From Streptomyces natalensis ATCC 27448 (GTDB lineage: Bacteria > Actinomycetota > Actinomycetes > Streptomycetales > Streptomycetaceae), in contig NZ_JRKI01000023.1 of assembly GCF_000935125.1 (NCBI RefSeq), forward strand, positions 143,283-207,282: 64,000 nucleotides of DNA, in the 5' to 3' direction. The position numbers and the translations under genes are program-made. Shown here in pieces: positions 16,291 to 24,437 of this stretch. The notes under the pieces are model-generated. The model made no database searches. It saw nothing but the letters and a program-made list of their open reading frames with translations, and was not told the origin of the DNA. The number at the start of each line of letters is the position of its first letter. Position 1 is the stretch's first letter.

Positions 16291-17072
16291 CTACCCCCTG
16301 GGTGCAATGGGCTTGGCCAAGGGGTGGTTGGACAGGTCAAGGCGTGGGCGCTCGTGCTTGTCCGCCTTGACCTGTGGAACGTTGACGGGTGTGGGTTCCC
16401 GCTTGAGTCGTCCGCCGGAGACGCGGACGTTGTTGGCGTCGGCGAACCTCACGGCGTTGACGAGCTGGGCCAGGAGGTGGGTTTGGACCGTCCACCCCCG
16501 GTGTTCGGGACCGCCCGCCAGCGATGCGGCCAGGGCGGAATCCGGTGGTAGGTGCTCAGACAACTGCCAGGCCCGACGGGGCGTGAGGGTGCCCCTCCAC
16601 ACGTCGGCCAGGTCCAGGCCGTAGTAGCGCTGGAGGTCTGCCCGCAGCGCCCCGCCGTGCCCCTCGGTGATCAGCTGTCCGAGCGCGGAGCTTCCCCCAC
16701 CTGGGTCTCCTCCTGCCAGGCGCCAACAGTTCGGACGAACACGGCCAGCGGCCAGTCCGCCATCTCCGCCTTCAGCGCGGCGGGGTCGTCGGCCACCAGG
16801 AGGAGAAGGTCCCGGATCTGTGGGACCAGTTCCTCCAGGTCCTCCGCGCCGGTCTCACCGAAGCGCGCGAGGATGTCCCGGGCGGCCTTCAGGCCGTCGT
16901 CCGGAAGCATGAGGATGTTGCGGAGCTGCACGGACTCACCGGCCCGTGTCTCCAGCTCCAGGCCCGCGTACTCCGCCGCAGCCTCCGCCATCATCTCCGT
17001 GCAAGAAAGTGCCAAGGTGTGTTCCCCAAAGTTGTTGGTGGTGCGGTCCGTTGGGAATGCAGGCCCTCCCAC
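16291..17072 (-). CDS. Tail assembly chaperone GT (produced by -1 frameshift)
   Basis: The T region (16,291 to about 16,695) has no start of its own. Reading -1 from the end of the G gene gives GSSALGQLITEGHGGALRAD, then LQRYYGLDLADVWRGTLTPR, the classic T-domain sequence of siphovirus chaperones, which ends three nt before the tape measure start. The slip site GGGGGAA (complement of 16,692-16,698) lies at the codons GTG GGG GAA. The fusion product would be about 260 residues and bind tape measure protein during tail assembly. Confidence 0.8.
16671..17072 (-). CDS. Tail assembly chaperone G
   Basis: A 133-residue protein, the unshifted product of the chaperone pair. It contains TDRTTNNFGEHTLALSCTEM and the acidic helix LEELVPQIRDLLLLVADDPA. 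It ends 21 nt past the slippery site (SDS stop). The start is most likely GTG 17072; no strong ribosome site is visible. It sits between the major tail protein and tape measure genes, as in lambda and most siphoviruses. Confidence 0.8.
   Translation of the reverse strand: MGGPAFPTDRTTNNFGEHTLALSCTEMMAEAAAEYAGLELETRAGESVQLRNILMLPDDGLKAARDILARFGETGAEDLEELVPQIRDLLLLVADDPAALKAEMADWPLAVFVRTVGAWQEETQVGEAPRSDS
16691..16698 (-). promoter_or_regulatory. Programmed -1 frameshift site
   Basis: Minus-strand GGGGGAAG follows GT of the codon GTG. A -1 slip here moves translation from the G frame to the open T frame (16,291-16,69x). It is the only point where the two frames can be joined without a stop while keeping the known T-domain sequence. 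Confidence 0.65.
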
Positions 17073-17140
17073 CCGGGGGACCGTCCGGGCGGAAGGCGGT
17101 CACGGAGCGCTCAGCCAGCGCTCTACGCAACGTGAGGGCG

Positions 17141-17731
17141 CTACTCGCCTCCGCCGCCCTGTACGGGCGGCGCCTCCGGTGCGGCGATCTGGGCCCATTC
17201 GCCGATGGCGTTGCCGATCAGGCTGGAGCCCAGGAACGTGCCCTTGATCGGGAAGGACACGAAGTCATCCGCCGCAAGGCCCACGGCGTCCGAGCCCAGG
17301 AGGGAGACACGCGGATGCCACAGCGGCAGGTAGTTGGCGCCGTCCACCAGGACAACCAACAGGGCCTTGGTCTGCGGCCGGGGCTGGGCAGGGATACGGA
17401 ACGACTTGTCCGCCTGGACGGCCGCGGGGCCCGCTCCGAAATAGAGCTGGTACGTCAGGGCCGTGGCCTGGATGGACTTGATGGTGACGGAGTACGTCAC
17501 GTCCGGCGTGGTCGCCCGCAGCTTCACGTTCTGCCACGATCCCTTGACTTCGGGGTCGTCACCGTCCCGGCCGAACTCCGGCAGGTCGTCAAGGCTGGTG
17601 TGGCCGATGGACTCCCAGCCGTTCCCCGGGGCCAGTGGGTCCTTGATATCGGTCGGCTTGGCCGTGTCCGGGTCGGCGATGTAGATGTAACCGCCTGCCG
17701 CGACGAACGCGGCATCGTCAATCAGGGCCAA
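17141..17731 (-). CDS. Major tail protein
   Basis: A 196-residue beta-rich protein: MALIDDAAFVAAGGYIYIAD, then GNGWESIGHTSLDDLPEFGR and DVTYSVTIKSIQATALTYQL, a pattern found in actinophage tail tube proteins (phage lambda V-like fold). It polymerises into the tail tube. It lies between the tail terminator and chaperone G genes as expected. Start ATG 17731. Confidence 0.85.
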   Translation of the reverse strand: MALIDDAAFVAAGGYIYIADPDTAKPTDIKDPLAPGNGWESIGHTSLDDLPEFGRDGDDPEVKGSWQNVKLRATTPDVTYSVTIKSIQATALTYQLYFGAGPAAVQADKSFRIPAQPRPQTKALLVVLVDGANYLPLWHPRVSLLGSDAVGLAADDFVSFPIKGTFLGSSLIGNAIGEWAQIAAPEAPPVQGGGGE

Positions 17732-17752
17732 AGGGGCCGCCTCCAGGGTGCG

Positions 17753-18160
17753 TCAGATGGGCCGCGCGGTCACGCGGTAGGTGGCCTGGAACCGGAAGAG
17801 ATCCGGTCCGGCCGTGGGTTCTCCGGTCCGGATCTCCGCCGGGCCGGTCACGTCTTCAAAGCGGCTCAAGTAGCCGTCAGGGCCCTGCCACTGCTTCAGG
17901 CACGCGTCCGCCAGGACCACGCGCGCAACGCGGGCCAGGCGGGATGCTTCCCGCCGGTCCGTGGCCGCCGCCTGCACGTCGATCAGGGCCACGTCGATGC
18001 CGAGGGGATTGGAGGAGCCGCCCGGCACCCGGCGGGCCACCACCAGGGGGAGCCGGTCGGTCCAGTCCTCGGGCCAGGCCACCCGGATCGTGGCGCCGCT
18101 CAGGCCGTCGCGGAAGGCGTCCACCACCAGGGCGTCCACATCGGGGAGTACCGGCCTCAT
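17753..18160 (-). CDS. Tail terminator-like protein
   Basis: A 135-residue protein (MRPVLPDVDALVVDAFRDGL, DWTDRLPLVVARRVPGGSSN, DLFRFQATYRVTARPI). Size, alpha/beta pattern and position between the HK97-gp10/DUF5403-like and major tail genes fit the tail terminator that caps the tube. It overlaps the upstream gene by 4 nt. Confidence 0.7.
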   Translation of the reverse strand: MRPVLPDVDALVVDAFRDGLSGATIRVAWPEDWTDRLPLVVARRVPGGSSNPLGIDVALIDVQAAATDRREASRLARVARVVLADACLKQWQGPDGYLSRFEDVTGPAEIRTGEPTAGPDLFRFQATYRVTARPI

Positions 18161-18438
18161 AGGCCGGCCTCAATCGCGTGAATGCCAGGCACCCATCGGC
18201 CGTTGGGCGCCAGGTGGCCGTAGTTGATGGCGAAAACCGCCGGGTCCTCCAGGGTGACCGTGGAGTCCGTCCGGTTGGTGCGGACCCTGGTGTGGGCAGC
18301 CAAGGCTCCGGAGTGCCGGTGCGCCTCGACCACCGCCCGCACGCGGTCCGCCCGGTGCTCCAGTTCGTCCGCCACGGCGTCCCGGACGCCGGGCATGTGC
18401 GCCACGATGCTGTCCAGGTTGGGCTTCACCTCTGCCAC
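18157..18438 (-). CDS. DUF5403-like tail-completion protein
   Basis: A 93-residue protein from GTG 18438 (VAEVKPNLDSIVAHMPGVRD, then ADELEHRADRVRAVVEAHRH). The sequence fits the actinophage DUF5403 / HK97-gp10-like group that sits between head-closure and tail-terminator genes. The start codon follows the upstream stop after one nucleotide. Longer upstream reading overlaps that gene and is rejected. Confidence 0.7.
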   Translation of the reverse strand: MAEVKPNLDSIVAHMPGVRDAVADELEHRADRVRAVVEAHRHSGALAAHTRVRTNRTDSTVTLEDPAVFAINYGHLAPNGRWVPGIHAIEAGL

Positions 18439-18439
18439 G

Positions 18440-18763
18440 TCATCCCCGCTTCCGGATCGTCGCCACGTCGTGTGCCAGGCGCCGGGAGCCGCCGAAGTGC
18501 TGGGGTTCACCGACCACGGCCCAGATGTGTCCGGCCCACTCGACGCGGGACCAGGGCCCGGCCGGGAAGGCGCGGGCGTACACGCGGTACTCGGTGCCAG
18601 TCAGATATCCCGGCTCTCCGCTTTCGTCGCTGGTGGCCGGGAGGACGCGGGCCCGGAGCATCACCGGTTGGCCGGGGCCCGGTTTGGTGCCGCCGTACCC
18701 GTCGTCCACGGGCACGGTCGGGAACACGGTCACGATGTCCGGGCCAGAGTCCAGGAGGCTCAC
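18440..18763 (-). CDS. Head-closure/head-tail connector protein
   Basis: A 107-residue beta-type protein (MSLLDSGPDIVTVFPTVPVD, LTGTEYRVYARAFPAGPWSR, VEWAGHIWAVVGEPQHFGGS) with the size and pattern of SPP1 gp16-type stopper proteins in actinophages. It overlaps the upstream adaptor gene by 4 nt, indicating translational coupling. Confidence 0.7.
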   Translation of the reverse strand: MSLLDSGPDIVTVFPTVPVDDGYGGTKPGPGQPVMLRARVLPATSDESGEPGYLTGTEYRVYARAFPAGPWSRVEWAGHIWAVVGEPQHFGGSRRLAHDVATIRKRG

Positions 18764-19131
18764 AGCGAACCCCCCAAGGACTCCACGGGCACCGCGAACA
18801 CCCCGGACGCGCCAACGGCCGCGCGGATCAACCGGGCTTCACCATCGGTGAGGCCGGCGCCCACAGGCAGTGATGCCGGAAGCTGGTACTGGTAGGCGCC
18901 TTGCAGCTCCGACCGGTACCCCTCCGGGTTCCTCACCCGTCGCTCCGCAGCCGCCAGCGTGACCGCTACCGCGATGGCCGGGGCCTCGGCCGGGTCGGGC
19001 CAGGCATCTCCATACGCCCGCACGGTGGTGGAGGCGTCCGATAGAGCCGCCTCCGCCTGCGCCCGCTCCTCCCCAACCAGGGAGCGCCCCAGACGCTGTT
19101 CCAGGGCCGCCACGTCCGCAAGGGGCTCCAT
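18760..19131 (-). CDS. Head-tail adaptor protein
   Basis: A 123-residue mostly helical protein (VAALEQRLGRSLVGEERAQA, TTVRAYGDAWPDPAEAPAIA, then AVTLAAAERRVRNPEGYRSE), the typical pattern of phage gp6/gp15-like head-tail adaptors that bind the portal ring. Start ATG 19131, 8 nt from the capsid stop. Confidence 0.75.
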   Translation of the reverse strand: MEPLADVAALEQRLGRSLVGEERAQAEAALSDASTTVRAYGDAWPDPAEAPAIAVAVTLAAAERRVRNPEGYRSELQGAYQYQLPASLPVGAGLTDGEARLIRAAVGASGVFAVPVESLGGSL

Positions 19132-19139
19132 GAAGACCC

Positions 19140-20075
19140 CTACTTGTCGGTCGGGGGCTTCGTCGCGGTCGGCATGTCCAGCTTCACCGCGCGCACCAGG
19201 CGCTTGGCCGGGTTCTTGCCTCCGCCCACCGGGTCCGTCATGACGTTGTACCCGGCGTAGACGTTCAGGATGGAGCGGTCCCGCAGCTTTGCCGCGTCGT
19301 AGTCGCGCACCCACCGCATGGCCAGACCGTTGTACGACTGCGAGGAACCCGAAGTGACACCGGCCGGGATGGCCGGAGCACGGGTCGCCAGGACGAACGC
19401 GGACGGGATGAAGCCATACGCGGCGCGCGGGTTGATCGCATTGGACACCACCAGGTCGAACCCGGCCAGGCGGCCGATGGTCGCGGCACGGAGCGCCGAG
19501 TCCGAACCGGACTGGGACACGTCCGCGATGCGGTTGGACTTCAGTAGGGCGGTTTCCACGTCCGCGCCGATCAGGAGGGTACGGCCCTCCTGGGGAACGT
19601 TCGCCTTGTTCAGGACCGCGCGGGCATCAATGAGGCCCTTCCACGGGTCCGCCTCGTCCAGCGTGACCGTGCTGCTGTAGGTGGCGGTCTCAATCATGTT
19701 CGCCACGCCAGTATCAATCGCCTTGGCGACGGCGTTGACCTGGGGCTGGAGGACCTGAGACGCGAAGTCCCGGATATCCAGCGTCAGTTCCTCGTCCGTG
19801 ATCGCCACGGCGCTGTAGATGTCCTTGTTCAGCGTGACGGTGGTGGAGTCCTCCGCCAGCTCGTCCAGGACGATGTCCGAGGACCGGTCGTTGCGCCACT
19901 CGTACTCGCGGGCCTCAAGCTGGGCCGGAATCCGAATGGTCACGGTGTCGTTCTTGGCGCCGGTGAAATCGAACCCGCCGTTGGTCCACACCAGACGCGA
20001 CAGGACCATTTCCCGCTCAAGAAGACCCAGCGCGGTCGCCGCGATCTTCTCGGACTTCAGAAAGCTGTTAGCCAT
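19140..20075 (-). CDS. Major capsid protein (P22 coat-like)
   Basis: A 311-residue protein (MANSFLKSEKIAATALGLLE, NDTVTIRIPAQLEAREYEWR, TTVTLNKDIYSAVAITDEEL, RTLLIGADVETALLKSNRIA). The pattern fits the P22-coat-type actinophage capsids of about 300 residues; it builds the head shell. Start ATG 20075. It is separated from the scaffold gene by the plus-strand moron cassette 20,513-21,396 and therefore probably has its own promoter in 20,076-20,512. Confidence 0.85.
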   Translation of the reverse strand: MANSFLKSEKIAATALGLLEREMVLSRLVWTNGGFDFTGAKNDTVTIRIPAQLEAREYEWRNDRSSDIVLDELAEDSTTVTLNKDIYSAVAITDEELTLDIRDFASQVLQPQVNAVAKAIDTGVANMIETATYSSTVTLDEADPWKGLIDARAVLNKANVPQEGRTLLIGADVETALLKSNRIADVSQSGSDSALRAATIGRLAGFDLVVSNAINPRAAYGFIPSAFVLATRAPAIPAGVTSGSSQSYNGLAMRWVRDYDAAKLRDRSILNVYAGYNVMTDPVGGGKNPAKRLVRAVKLDMPTATKPPTDK

Positions 20076-20512
20076 GTGCTCCGCTCAAAGCAGGGGCCCT
20101 GGGTCAGCACACGCGGCATATCCATGGGCCCTTGGATGGTGAAACCCCTTGAATTTGCCGCCACTTAAACTTTGGCGGGCGTCCGCCCTCCGACATGAAC
20201 GCCAGCTCCGCAGCCCCCGCGGGCCTCCACTCCGCGCCCTCATCGGGGCGCCCCCGGTCCTGATGCGCCTACCCAGCCCCGGACCCTACGCCCGACCCAC
20301 AAGGACGTAAAGCCTCGTATGCCAGGTTTATGCTGACGGAGCCAGATTCAAGATGAAATGCCATGGAGATAGGCAATAACACATCATCAAATTGGGGAAC
20401 TCTGGCACCAGTGACACTCATTTGACATTCACTTCACAGGACTGATGGTGTTGATCACGACCAAAGTCCGCTCATGTGCGGATACCCATTCGCGTAAAGC
20501 AGGGGGAATTTC
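20076..20512. promoter_or_regulatory. Non-coding interval between capsid gene and secreted-protein moron
   Basis: 437 bp without a supported gene, partly less GC-rich than the flanks. It must hold the plus-strand promoter of the moron pair; TTGACA at 20422-20427 is a -35 candidate about 90 nt before the TTG start. It probably also holds a minus-strand promoter for the capsid gene. No palindrome or phage motif copy was seen. Confidence 0.4.
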
Positions 20513-21169
20513 TTGTTCACTCGCCGCAGCTTGAGGGCCGCCGCATCTGCCGTAACTCTTGCCGTAACGCTGGGCATCGCCGCGCCCGCTGCCGTTGCCG
20601 CCGATCAGCCAGTCTCGCGGGTAAGTGCGTCATCCGAGGCCAAGGCACTGGCCCAAAATCCTCTGGGTGCGTCCATCAAGAAGCTTGATCCGTATGTCAC
20701 TTCCAGCCCCGAGGGTTGGAAGCTCGACGCTCCTGCGAACGCATTCTCGCAGATACCGGCGGCTGATCTTCAGAAGCTGAAGAGTCAGATCGACAAGATG
20801 AATGGCTACGTCAAGGACGGAAAGATTCCGGCGCCGCAGACGGCTTCCGGGTCCAGCGCCGCTCAAGCGAAGTCCGCGATGAGTTCGTCCGGCAAGCACG
20901 GCTACGTCAAAATGCACTGGTACGGCGTTGAATTCGGGATGGACAAGTACCTGATCGGCAAGCTTTCAGGCGGGATCGGCGCTGTGGGTGGCGTTTCCGG
21001 CCTGGCGGCGGCCATGGGAGCGACTGGGCCGGCGGCTCCGGTTGTCGGGGCGGTCGCCGGATTGTTGGTTGCCCAGATGTACGTCTGCCAGCATGAAAAT
21101 GGTTGGTCGATCCTGTACGCGGTGGGGGTTCCTCCGTACGGCGCCGTGGTTTGCAACCCGTTCGGATGA
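20513..21169 (+). CDS. Secreted protein with hydrophobic glycine-rich C terminus (moron)
   Basis: A 218-residue protein starting at TTG 20513 (AGGGGGA seven nt upstream). Residues 1-30 form a clear Sec signal peptide (RRSLRAAASAVTLAVTLGIA, AVAA-type cleavage). A polar middle region follows (KLDPYVTSSPEGWKLDAPAN). The C-terminal part is strongly hydrophobic and glycine-rich (GGIGAVGGVSGLAAAMGATG to AGLLVAQMYVCQHENG) and contains two cysteines near the end. This layout resembles secreted membrane-active proteins or bacteriocin precursors. It is co-transcribed with the small membrane gene at 21184. Function unknown; toxin or superinfection exclusion are inferences. Confidence 0.65.
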   Translation: MFTRRSLRAAASAVTLAVTLGIAAPAAVAADQPVSRVSASSEAKALAQNPLGASIKKLDPYVTSSPEGWKLDAPANAFSQIPAADLQKLKSQIDKMNGYVKDGKIPAPQTASGSSAAQAKSAMSSSGKHGYVKMHWYGVEFGMDKYLIGKLSGGIGAVGGVSGLAAAMGATGPAAPVVGAVAGLLVAQMYVCQHENGWSILYAVGVPPYGAVVCNPFG

Positions 21170-21183
21170 GCAGGAGTGACGTC

Positions 21184-21396
21184 ATGAAGCAGTCGCAGAA
21201 GATCCTCATGGCGAGGGGCGCACTCGCAGCCCTGTCTGTCGCAACGATTGCGGCGGCGGTCCTGCTCTTCGTACGTCCGCAGTCCAGCGCCGCACCAACC
21301 ATCGCGCTATTGGCGGTGACGGTCGCGCTGACCGCCGCATCGCGCTCCGCTGGCTGGCTTGGGTCGTCTTCACGTCGGAACGGCAACTCCGCGTGA
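21184..21396 (+). CDS. Small two-helix membrane protein, partner of 20513
   Basis: A 70-residue protein with two predicted membrane helices (ALAALSVATIAAAVLLFV and APTIALLAVTVALTAAS) and a short basic tail. Start ATG 21184 with GGAG eight nt upstream, 14 nt after the stop of the secreted-protein gene, so the pair forms one unit. Size and topology would suit an immunity or membrane-anchor partner, but no family is recognised. Confidence 0.6.
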   Translation: MKQSQKILMARGALAALSVATIAAAVLLFVRPQSSAAPTIALLAVTVALTAASRSAGWLGSSSRRNGNSA

Positions 21397-21438
21397 CAAG
21401 CTCGTCAACGCCGTCCGCAATTCAATGAGCAAATGACG

Positions 21439-21474
21439 GTCCCGGGCCGCCGCATGCATGTGTCGGCCCGGGAC
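21439..21474. terminator. Terminator between convergent moron and scaffold genes
   Basis: GTCCCGGGCCG pairs perfectly with CGGCCCGGGAC (14-nt loop) and is followed on the plus strand by TTTCTT. It ends the plus-strand moron transcript and lies just past the scaffold stop on the minus strand. Confidence 0.7.
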
Positions 21475-21488
21475 TTTCTTAGCTCGCC

Positions 21489-21998
21489 TTACCGGCGAGC
21501 GCGGGGAATGCTGGCCGCCAGCTCTCCCGGATCGTTGGAGACCGACTTGGCCGACGGGTCCAGGCCGCCACGGCCCACTCCCCCGCCACGGCCGTGGAAC
21601 AGCTTCGCCAGCGCCTTGGCGTCTGCCTCGCGGGCGTCGTCATCCGCGCCGGAGATCCGGGCCGCCAGAGCATCCGGCAGGCTGTACCGGCGGGCCAGAC
21701 GCTCCCGGTGGAGGTCCGTTTCCAGCTCCGCCGCCCGGTCGGCCACGGCCTGGTACTCCTCCGGGGTCTTGGCCGCCTTCAGGGCCTCTGCCGTCTCCCG
21801 GGCCTTGGTGCGGTACTTCGCTGCCTCTGCCCGTACTGCCTTCAGCTCCGTACGGAGGCCGTCGCCGTCCAGCTCCTGGCCCTCGTCCTCCGCCTCCGGT
21901 GGCTGCGCCTGGACTGGGGCCTCCTGGCCATCGTCGTCGCCAGTCGGAACATGTTCCGACTGGGAGTCGGTCGGGGTCGAGGTGGGATTCTCCGCCAT
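21489..21998 (-). CDS. Head scaffolding protein
   Basis: A 169-residue acidic, helical protein: MAENPTSTPTDSQSEHVPTG, then LRTELKAVRAEAAKYRTKAR, then AADRAAELETDLHRERLARRY-like coiled-coil segments, ending in a basic tail (SIPRARR). This is the usual composition of actinophage scaffold proteins encoded before the capsid. Start ATG 21998 with GGAGG eight nt upstream. Confidence 0.8.
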   Translation of the reverse strand: MAENPTSTPTDSQSEHVPTGDDDGQEAPVQAQPPEAEDEGQELDGDGLRTELKAVRAEAAKYRTKARETAEALKAAKTPEEYQAVADRAAELETDLHRERLARRYSLPDALAARISGADDDAREADAKALAKLFHGRGGGVGRGGLDPSAKSVSNDPGELAASIPRARR

Positions 21999-22012
21999 GT
22001 GGTGGCCTCCGG

Positions 22013-23008
22013 TCAACGTGATGATTCGATGTGGCGCCGCCAGGCCGCGCGTGCCTCCGCGCCCGCCTTGCCGCGCGTGACCTCCCGCCATTCGTGGTCG
22101 AACCGCCGGGCGTCGGGGGTCATGAAGTCGTTCCGGCTGAACACCGGGACCGTCTGGCAATGACAGCCGTTGTGGTACCGGGTCAGGTCCTCCCGGGACA
22201 CCGGGGGCCGCCTGTTCGCGCGGGCCCGCCCGTCAGCCGATCCCCGGGGCTTCCTCCGCCCTCCACTGGCCGCCGTGGCCTGGGACGAGTAGATGGCGCC
22301 GCGACTGGCCAACATGGCGCAGAACGCACAGGGGTTGCCGTCGGTGACGCGGGCCCAACCGAGGGCGCGTCGGTCCTCCTTCGACGCCTGGTCGATCAGG
22401 TCCCGCCCGGCCCGCAGGGCCTCCCGGTCGGCCGCTCCGGCAGAGGCACGGCCCGCCGTCTGTGACGCGTCCTCCAGCTCCTGGAGGAACCCGGCCTCGT
22501 CCAGCCTGCCGCGCGCTTGCTCGTCGGCCACCTGGGCCACGTTCTGGCGCAGTTTGGCGGGGCCCTGGGAGACCAGGGACGCCACGGCCGCACGGTCGTG
22601 GGCGTCCTCCGGCTCGTCGGGCCAGTCGAAGCCGTCCAGCCGGATTTCCTCGCCGTCGTCCGACTCCGGTGTGCGGATCGTGTCCGTCTGCTGGGCCCAA
22701 TCCTCCCGCAGCTCCCCCAGGGTCGTGGTCTCGCCCACGTGCTCCCGGGACAGGGGCGGGAGGGTGTGGCCGGTCTCCAGGGCTCGGTAGAGGCGGTAGA
22801 ACGCCGCCGCCTGGCTCCGGGACCGGCGCCGCTCGGTACGGATGAGCGCCAGCATCCAGGCCAGCCACGCCGAACCGTTCCCCTCCAGGGAGTGGGGGTT
22901 CACACGCGACCACTGGGCCAGAGACTGGGCGGAGACGCCCGCACCGATGCGGGCTTGTGCGCGCCAGTGCTCATCGAGCAGGGCCGCTGTTGCTCTACTC
23001 ACCGTCAC
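22013..23008 (-). CDS. MuF-like head morphogenesis protein
   Basis: About 331 residues. The C-terminal third carries the MuF-type cysteine/histidine pattern (DGNPCAFCAMLASRGAIYSS, then RYHNGCHCQTVPVFSRN), seen in minor head proteins injected or assembled with the portal. The N-terminal part is helical (TAALLDEHWRAQARIGAGVS). The start is GTG 23008 or GTG 23002, overlapping the portal stop; longer reading is antisense-like and rejected. Confidence 0.8.
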   Translation of the reverse strand: MTVSRATAALLDEHWRAQARIGAGVSAQSLAQWSRVNPHSLEGNGSAWLAWMLALIRTERRRSRSQAAAFYRLYRALETGHTLPPLSREHVGETTTLGELREDWAQQTDTIRTPESDDGEEIRLDGFDWPDEPEDAHDRAAVASLVSQGPAKLRQNVAQVADEQARGRLDEAGFLQELEDASQTAGRASAGAADREALRAGRDLIDQASKEDRRALGWARVTDGNPCAFCAMLASRGAIYSSQATAASGGRRKPRGSADGRARANRRPPVSREDLTRYHNGCHCQTVPVFSRNDFMTPDARRFDHEWREVTRGKAGAEARAAWRRHIESSR

Positions 23009-24422
23009 CGCCGGCCAAGCGCTCCGTACCCGGTGGCGGGGCCACGGCCGACGCCATACGGTCCGCCATGCGTAGGCCGGGGTCGTCGGCCTCCTGGATC
23101 TGTGCCCACTCCTCCACGTCCCGGGCCGTGACACCCGGGATGCGTGACCACATGACGCGGGCCGGGACGTTGAGCATGGTCACGGCCTTGCCCAGGGCGT
23201 CCACCGTCTGGGCCAGGGAGCGGCTTTCCGCGTCCTTCCAGAGGACTTCGGCCCGGGGGTCCGGCTCCGCGCCCACGACCGTGGCGCACAGGAACAGGAC
23301 CAGTTCCCAGGACTCCCCCATGGCGTGCTTGTACTCATCCACCGCGCGGGAGAGCGCGGACTCAGCAGCCGCCAGGGCCTCCGCGCTCAGGTTGACCATG
23401 GAGCCCAACAGGTAGTGGGGCGGGGTCTGGGAGAGCGCGGCCAGGTGCTTTGTCGCCAGCTCGATGGCGTCCAGGAACCCCGAGAGCGGGGTTTCGTCCA
23501 GTTGGGAGAACTTGGTGTCCGCATCAGGTGCGACCAGGAACCGCGATGCGTCCGCCTGGATGGGGATCACCTGTGGGCGCCCGTTGGCGTCGTAAAGGAT
23601 CTCCCCGGTCTTCGGATCACGCCGGAATTCGGGCGCCATCCCGCTGATCGTCCGGACTTTGAATGACCCGAATGTCTGCGAAACCAACAGGTCAAACACC
23701 GTTTGATTGACCCGGTCCTGGATCGGGATCATGGGCTCCACCACGCCCGTGACCCGGCCCTCCAGGTCGATGTCCGGCGCAAAGCGCACGACCGGGCACA
23801 CCCCCATTCCGTGGGGCCGAGACGCCAGGAGCTGGGGGCCGCCCTTCCCGCCCACCAGGAAGTCATAGACGTGGGTGGCGTCGTACAGCCACGCCCGCGC
23901 CTCCACGCCCTCCGCGTCCGGGACGGTCTCCACCTGGAGCGCCCACAGCGGGAGCGCATCGGCCGCCGGGTCCTCGTAGGAGGCGTGCATGAGCCGGGGC
24001 GACACCCCCCGGATGACCGGCCGAGCCGGGCTCGCCGGGTCTGGCAGGACCGTGGCGAACGCCTGGCCGTAGGTGAGTGCGGCCCGGTGGACCGGGGTCT
24101 GGCGGGCGTCCATGCGGTTGTCCTGCCAGGCCCGCCACTCCGCGGGGGTCTCCTCCGGAGCGTCCCCGCCGGGGCCCGCGCTCCGCCGGTAGCCGTCCAC
24201 GGCCATAGCCTGGGATGGGGTCTTCACCAGCAGCGGCAGCCAATTCGAAATGGCCCGCTTCGCCAGGAGCTTGTATTCCTCTGTGGCGCTGCGGGGGATG
24301 TACGGCCCGTCATGCTCGCCGCGCATGTACCGGTCTATTCGGTCCAGCCGCTCACGGTCCGCGCGGAGCCGGGAGAACCCGAGGTCTGCCAGCTCCACGG
24401 GGGAGGAATTCGTGACTGCCAA
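22995..24422 (-). CDS. Portal protein (SPP1 Gp6-like)
   Basis: A 475-residue portal subunit: LRADRERLDRIDRYMRGEHD, EYKLLAKRAISNWLPLLVKT, then SPRLMHASYEDPAADALPLW and a C-terminal helical part (VNLSAEALAAAESALSRAVD). The pattern matches SPP1-Gp6-like actinophage portals that form the DNA gate. No ATG or GTG fits; TTG 24422 has AGGAG 12 nt upstream. It overlaps nothing and is 15 nt from the terminase stop. Confidence 0.88.
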   Translation of the reverse strand: MAVTNSSPVELADLGFSRLRADRERLDRIDRYMRGEHDGPYIPRSATEEYKLLAKRAISNWLPLLVKTPSQAMAVDGYRRSAGPGGDAPEETPAEWRAWQDNRMDARQTPVHRAALTYGQAFATVLPDPASPARPVIRGVSPRLMHASYEDPAADALPLWALQVETVPDAEGVEARAWLYDATHVYDFLVGGKGGPQLLASRPHGMGVCPVVRFAPDIDLEGRVTGVVEPMIPIQDRVNQTVFDLLVSQTFGSFKVRTISGMAPEFRRDPKTGEILYDANGRPQVIPIQADASRFLVAPDADTKFSQLDETPLSGFLDAIELATKHLAALSQTPPHYLLGSMVNLSAEALAAAESALSRAVDEYKHAMGESWELVLFLCATVVGAEPDPRAEVLWKDAESRSLAQTVDALGKAVTMLNVPARVMWSRIPGVTARDVEEWAQIQEADDPGLRMADRMASAVAPPPGTERLAGGDGE

Positions 24423-24437
24423 AACGCTGCGCCGCTC

